From Polyodon spathula (lineage: Eukaryota > Chordata > Actinopteri > Acipenseriformes > Polyodontidae), in NCBI RefSeq assembly GCF_017654505.1, contig NC_054547.1:24123975-24187974 (forward strand): a stretch of DNA of 64,000 bases. Direction: 5' to 3'. The notes under the pieces were generated by a model. That model ran no database searches. It saw only the letters and a program-made list of their open reading frames with translations, and was not told where the DNA came from. Position 1 is the first letter of the stretch. The number at the start of each line of letters is the position of its first letter. Position numbers and translations under genes: made by a program. Below are positions 62,504 through 64,000 of this stretch, piece by piece.

Positions 62504-62810
62504 CGAGAGGTCCCGGATTTGAGACTGTGATGCGCCTGCCTGCACTAACCGAGATCGCAACAATAAATTAACAAAAATATAATACGGTTTCAATATTAAG
62601 GTGTGTATATAGGTTATTGGTACGACTTGTATATAAATAAATATGTCTAAATATAAATAATCTCTCCACTCGACTGTATTTAGAAGGGGTTGTACAAATT
62701 CCTGTAACATTAAAAAAAAAATTAACAAATGTAAATATACAAAAAAAAACTTACGATTAACTACATGATTAATCACATACAAAATGTGTATTTGCTTTTA
62801 GGATACGGTA
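62504..62810. other. Spacer between the two hAT-type elements
   Basis: AT-rich, nothing recognised. Confidence 0.4.
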
Positions 62811-64000
62811 CAAGTCCAAGAAACACCAGTATTATAAGATAATGATGTTTCATCATGACCTCTTAGGGCCAATTCAAAAGCTCCACAGAACTTTATGCAC
62901 TCAATGATGCTTGTAAGCATGTGTCGGTTTTTAGACACTTCTTCATTGTGCTTGTTTATGGTGTTTCAGGAAGCACTGCTAAGTTGGACAGCAATATTCA
63001 CTCTACCTAACATACCTAGACACATTTCACATGTTTTATGAACTCTAGAAACCTCATGCTTTTTTGATTTGGAGGACAGATGTTGCAGGTCTGTGACTCC
63101 AGTTCTTTACCATGCTGCATCAGTGTCACCCCGAGCCTTAGCAAAAAGGATACAAGGAATTCAAAACAGTGCATTGTGGCTTTCACTTGCACAACCCCAT
63201 GGCCTCGGCTTATACCAGGACTTGTTAAATGTTCTAGTGTATGCTTGTCCTCTGTCATTGTTCACCGGCACTAATTTTATGGGAGGTCTGCTGGGTCCCA
63301 ACCTTTTGATTTGGAGTTTCTGCATGTCCTCCAGTGTAGCAAAATTATTCGCTAACAGAAATTCTACTGTATTCATGTCTTCTTACAATATTAAAACCTG
63401 GCAATATATATATTTAAAAAAACAAAACAAAAACAAACATGAAATGTACTCAAGTTTAAGGTGTCCCTAAATCCAAATTCAGGAAAATGTATTAATAATA
63501 ATAATAATAATAATTGTATTATTTAAACACTTAATGACTTAAATTTAATCCAATCCAACACAAGAACAGGAAACAATAAAACCTTGAATGGAAGTCCTAA
63601 TTAAGGCAAATGAATGAAAAAAAAAAATGTAATCAACAAGTAGATTTAAAAAATGTATTTTCAGGAAACGGTACACGTAATTAAGAAGAAATAAACCTGA
63701 CACGGATCGACAGGATTTTATATTTATTTATTAACCTATTTTCTTAAACAGTCAGTAGTGGCAGAAAAGACTGATCTGATTTTTAAAAACGTTTAGAAAA
63801 AATAAAGAAAGAAAAAAGATCTGACTCGGATCGAGAGAATTTTATCTATTTATTAAACGATTTACTCGGTAACAGGCAGAAGTGGCAGAGAAGACTAATA
63901 AAAAAAGTCTAGAAAAATAAAGAAAAAAGATCTGACATCGATCAGCAGGATTTAAAAAATATTATAAAAATAAAATACACCTATACTGTACACTGTATTT
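62811..64000 (-). mobile_element. Second copy of the 54809 hAT element, truncated and running off the window
   Basis: Highly similar to 55914-57030, with the N-terminal transposase part (start at 63376, MNTVEFLLANNFATLEDMQK). It lacks the half equivalent to 54809-55913, which includes the catalytic region and left end. Same stop in the frame before HNEEVSKN. The other end lies beyond 64000. Confidence 0.8.

Overview
The window is vertebrate genomic DNA, most likely from a ray-finned fish. A single host gene dominates it: the 3' three-quarters of MYO7B (unconventional myosin-VIIb), on the plus strand from base 193 to the stop codon at 50622-50624. I placed 34 coding exons by translating across splice sites. 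They are in phase throughout and give about 1,594 codons; the first ~500 residues of the motor lie upstream of the window. The call of MYO7B over MYO7A rests on remembered family wording in the linker and first MyTH4 domain and on the very short region between the IQ motifs and that domain. A non-teleost such as a sturgeon is suggested by intron sizes, (TA)n/(TG)n repeats and a gag-like proline-rich repeat, but this is an inference.

Layout: 193-2312 is the end of the motor; 2218-4585 the IQ motifs; 5154-5348 a short charged helix and linker; 5898-22005 MyTH4-1; 22634-26566 FERM-1; 28495-28676 SH3; 28789-31842 MyTH4-2; 31737-50624 FERM-2. Every intron but one fits GT-AG. The exception, 29734-30392, has the hallmarks of a U12-type AT-AC intron.

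The introns and the 3' flank are packed with mobile elements, often nested and several with intact target duplications: a Tc1 copy in the 6.7-kb intron 10; an L2-like LINE split by a solo LTR in intron 11; paired solo LTRs in introns 6 and 12; a minus-strand L2-like fragment in intron 29; a 2.56-kb TA-flanked element in intron 30; a gutted piggyBac in intron 31 with a reverse LTR inside it; a restriction-like-endonuclease (R2-group) LINE and another LTR in intron 33, with a 3'-end copy of the same LINE in intron 32. Downstream of the gene, 51.6-64 kb holds no recognisable host gene but has an LTR, a gag-like relic, a 2.9-kb hAT element with a perfect 8-bp target duplication, a second truncated copy of it, another hAT-like element carrying a CCAAT-box array, and a complete MITE.

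No tRNA, rRNA, CRISPR or prokaryotic feature was seen. All transposase and reverse-transcriptase frames found are broken, so I see no autonomous mobile system here. The most interesting signals are the AT-AC intron, a 33-bp in-frame duplication that also copied a splice donor in motor loop 2, the R2-group LINE, and several structured repeats.
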